Shown piece after piece: positions 30,459 through 30,829 of a DNA stretch of 30,829 nucleotides. The position numbers and the translations under genes were made by a program. How positions within the stretch are numbered: position 1 is the first letter of the stretch; every line of letters begins with the position of its first letter. The DNA comes from a virus. The notes under the pieces were generated by a model. The model was not told the DNA's origin. It was given only the letters and a program-made list of their open reading frames with translations, and made no database searches. The stretch covers positions 1 through 30,829 of IMG/VR virus record IMGVR_UViG_3300037041_000256. One strand, 5' to 3'.

Positions 30459-30829
30459 TTAGTTAGTAAAGTTACGAATTGAGAATCTACTCCATGGATT
30501 AGCTGAATCGTTAGCAGATCTGCTAAATGCTATTTGACTCTGCCTGTTAACTACACGAATGGGTGTAATATCAGGTGAAGTATTATTGCTATATTCAGGA
30601 TAGTCTGAGTTATTAGCACAAAGATAATCTACCAATCTTTGAGTATAATAGTTAGCATTCTCACGTGCCATATCTCGTAAAGAAGATAGTTCACTTTGAG
30701 AGATCGCTGTAGTATTCTCTGATTGACGAGTAACTAAGTTACCGTTATCATGCTTATACATAAGCATCGGATAAAGCTCTACCATTGTCCACCATGCAGT
30801 AGGCTTAACGATATACTCATTTAATAAAG
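30459..30829 (-). CDS. Head-completion / connector protein (DUF6712-like), C-terminal part
   Basis: The frame runs unbroken to the right edge and continues in the left terminal repeat at 1-351, giving about 191 residues. The local ATG at 30785 is internal. The visible part includes WWTMVELYPMLMYKH and LRDMARENANYYTQRLVDYL, a helix-rich sequence with a Ser/Asn-rich end. It belongs to the same gene as 1-351 and is not a separate protein. Confidence 0.7.
   Translation of the reverse strand, partial: LLNEYIVKPTAWWTMVELYPMLMYKHDNGNLVTRQSENTTAISQSELSSLRDMARENANYYTQRLVDYLCANNSDYPEYSNNTSPDITPIRVVNRQSQIAFSRSANDSANPWSRFSIRNFTN
30684..30829. repeat. Terminal direct repeat, right copy
   Basis: Matches 1-146 except G at 30810 against A at 127. 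The change is silent in the gene that crosses the join (Ile codon). It supports a closed circle or circularly permuted genome. Confidence 0.95.

Overview
The window looks like one complete genome of a tailed phage (siphophage-like) that infects a Bacteroidota host. Bases 1-146 are repeated at 30684-30829 with one mismatch, and one gene reads straight through the join. The molecule is therefore circular or circularly permuted, with about 30,683 unique bases. The Bacteroidota assignment rests on four points: AT-rich leaders without a purine-rich ribosome binding site, a textbook Bacteroidota promoter (TTTG, 19 bases, TAnnTTTG) at 28722-28752, an XkdF-type capsid protease, and several structural proteins of types I associate with Bacteroidota phages. 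I cannot resolve the host genus.

Every gene I support lies on the minus strand, so transcription runs from high to low coordinates. From the promoter at 28752 the first block (28699 to 24224) holds small early genes: a DNA-binding regulator, a single-stranded-DNA-binding-like protein, a DnaA domain IV protein, two proteins of probable replication association and an XRE-type regulator. It ends at a strong terminator (24154-24182). The second block starts at 24145 with a metallophosphoesterase, the large terminase, a VRR-NUC nuclease, a sigma-like factor, a Cys-rich protein, a 480-base non-coding structured stretch and the small terminase. Next comes the tail module: a frameshifted assembly chaperone, a 1443-residue fibre, distal tail proteins and the tape measure. 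The head module follows: protease, scaffold, capsid, tube protein, portal and head-completion protein. Across the join (30830/1) come a lysis enzyme, two holin-like proteins and two overlapping spanin-like genes, which end just upstream of the early promoter.

No integrase, excisionase, DNA polymerase, helicase or primase was found. The phage is probably virulent and borrows the host replisome. The DnaA-like protein and the DnaA-box-like sites at 21494-21525 suggest how it might recruit that machinery.

The most notable observations are these. A -1 frameshift site (T9) in the tail chaperone gene opens an 87-codon extension. A 480-base hairpin-rich region near the terminase genes has no coding potential. 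The portal carries a Cys/His C-terminal domain just after an A10 run whose slippage products stop at once. A candidate origin carries DnaA-box-like sites. The tail module precedes the head module in transcription order. Several genes shorter than 60 codons fill the apparent gaps.
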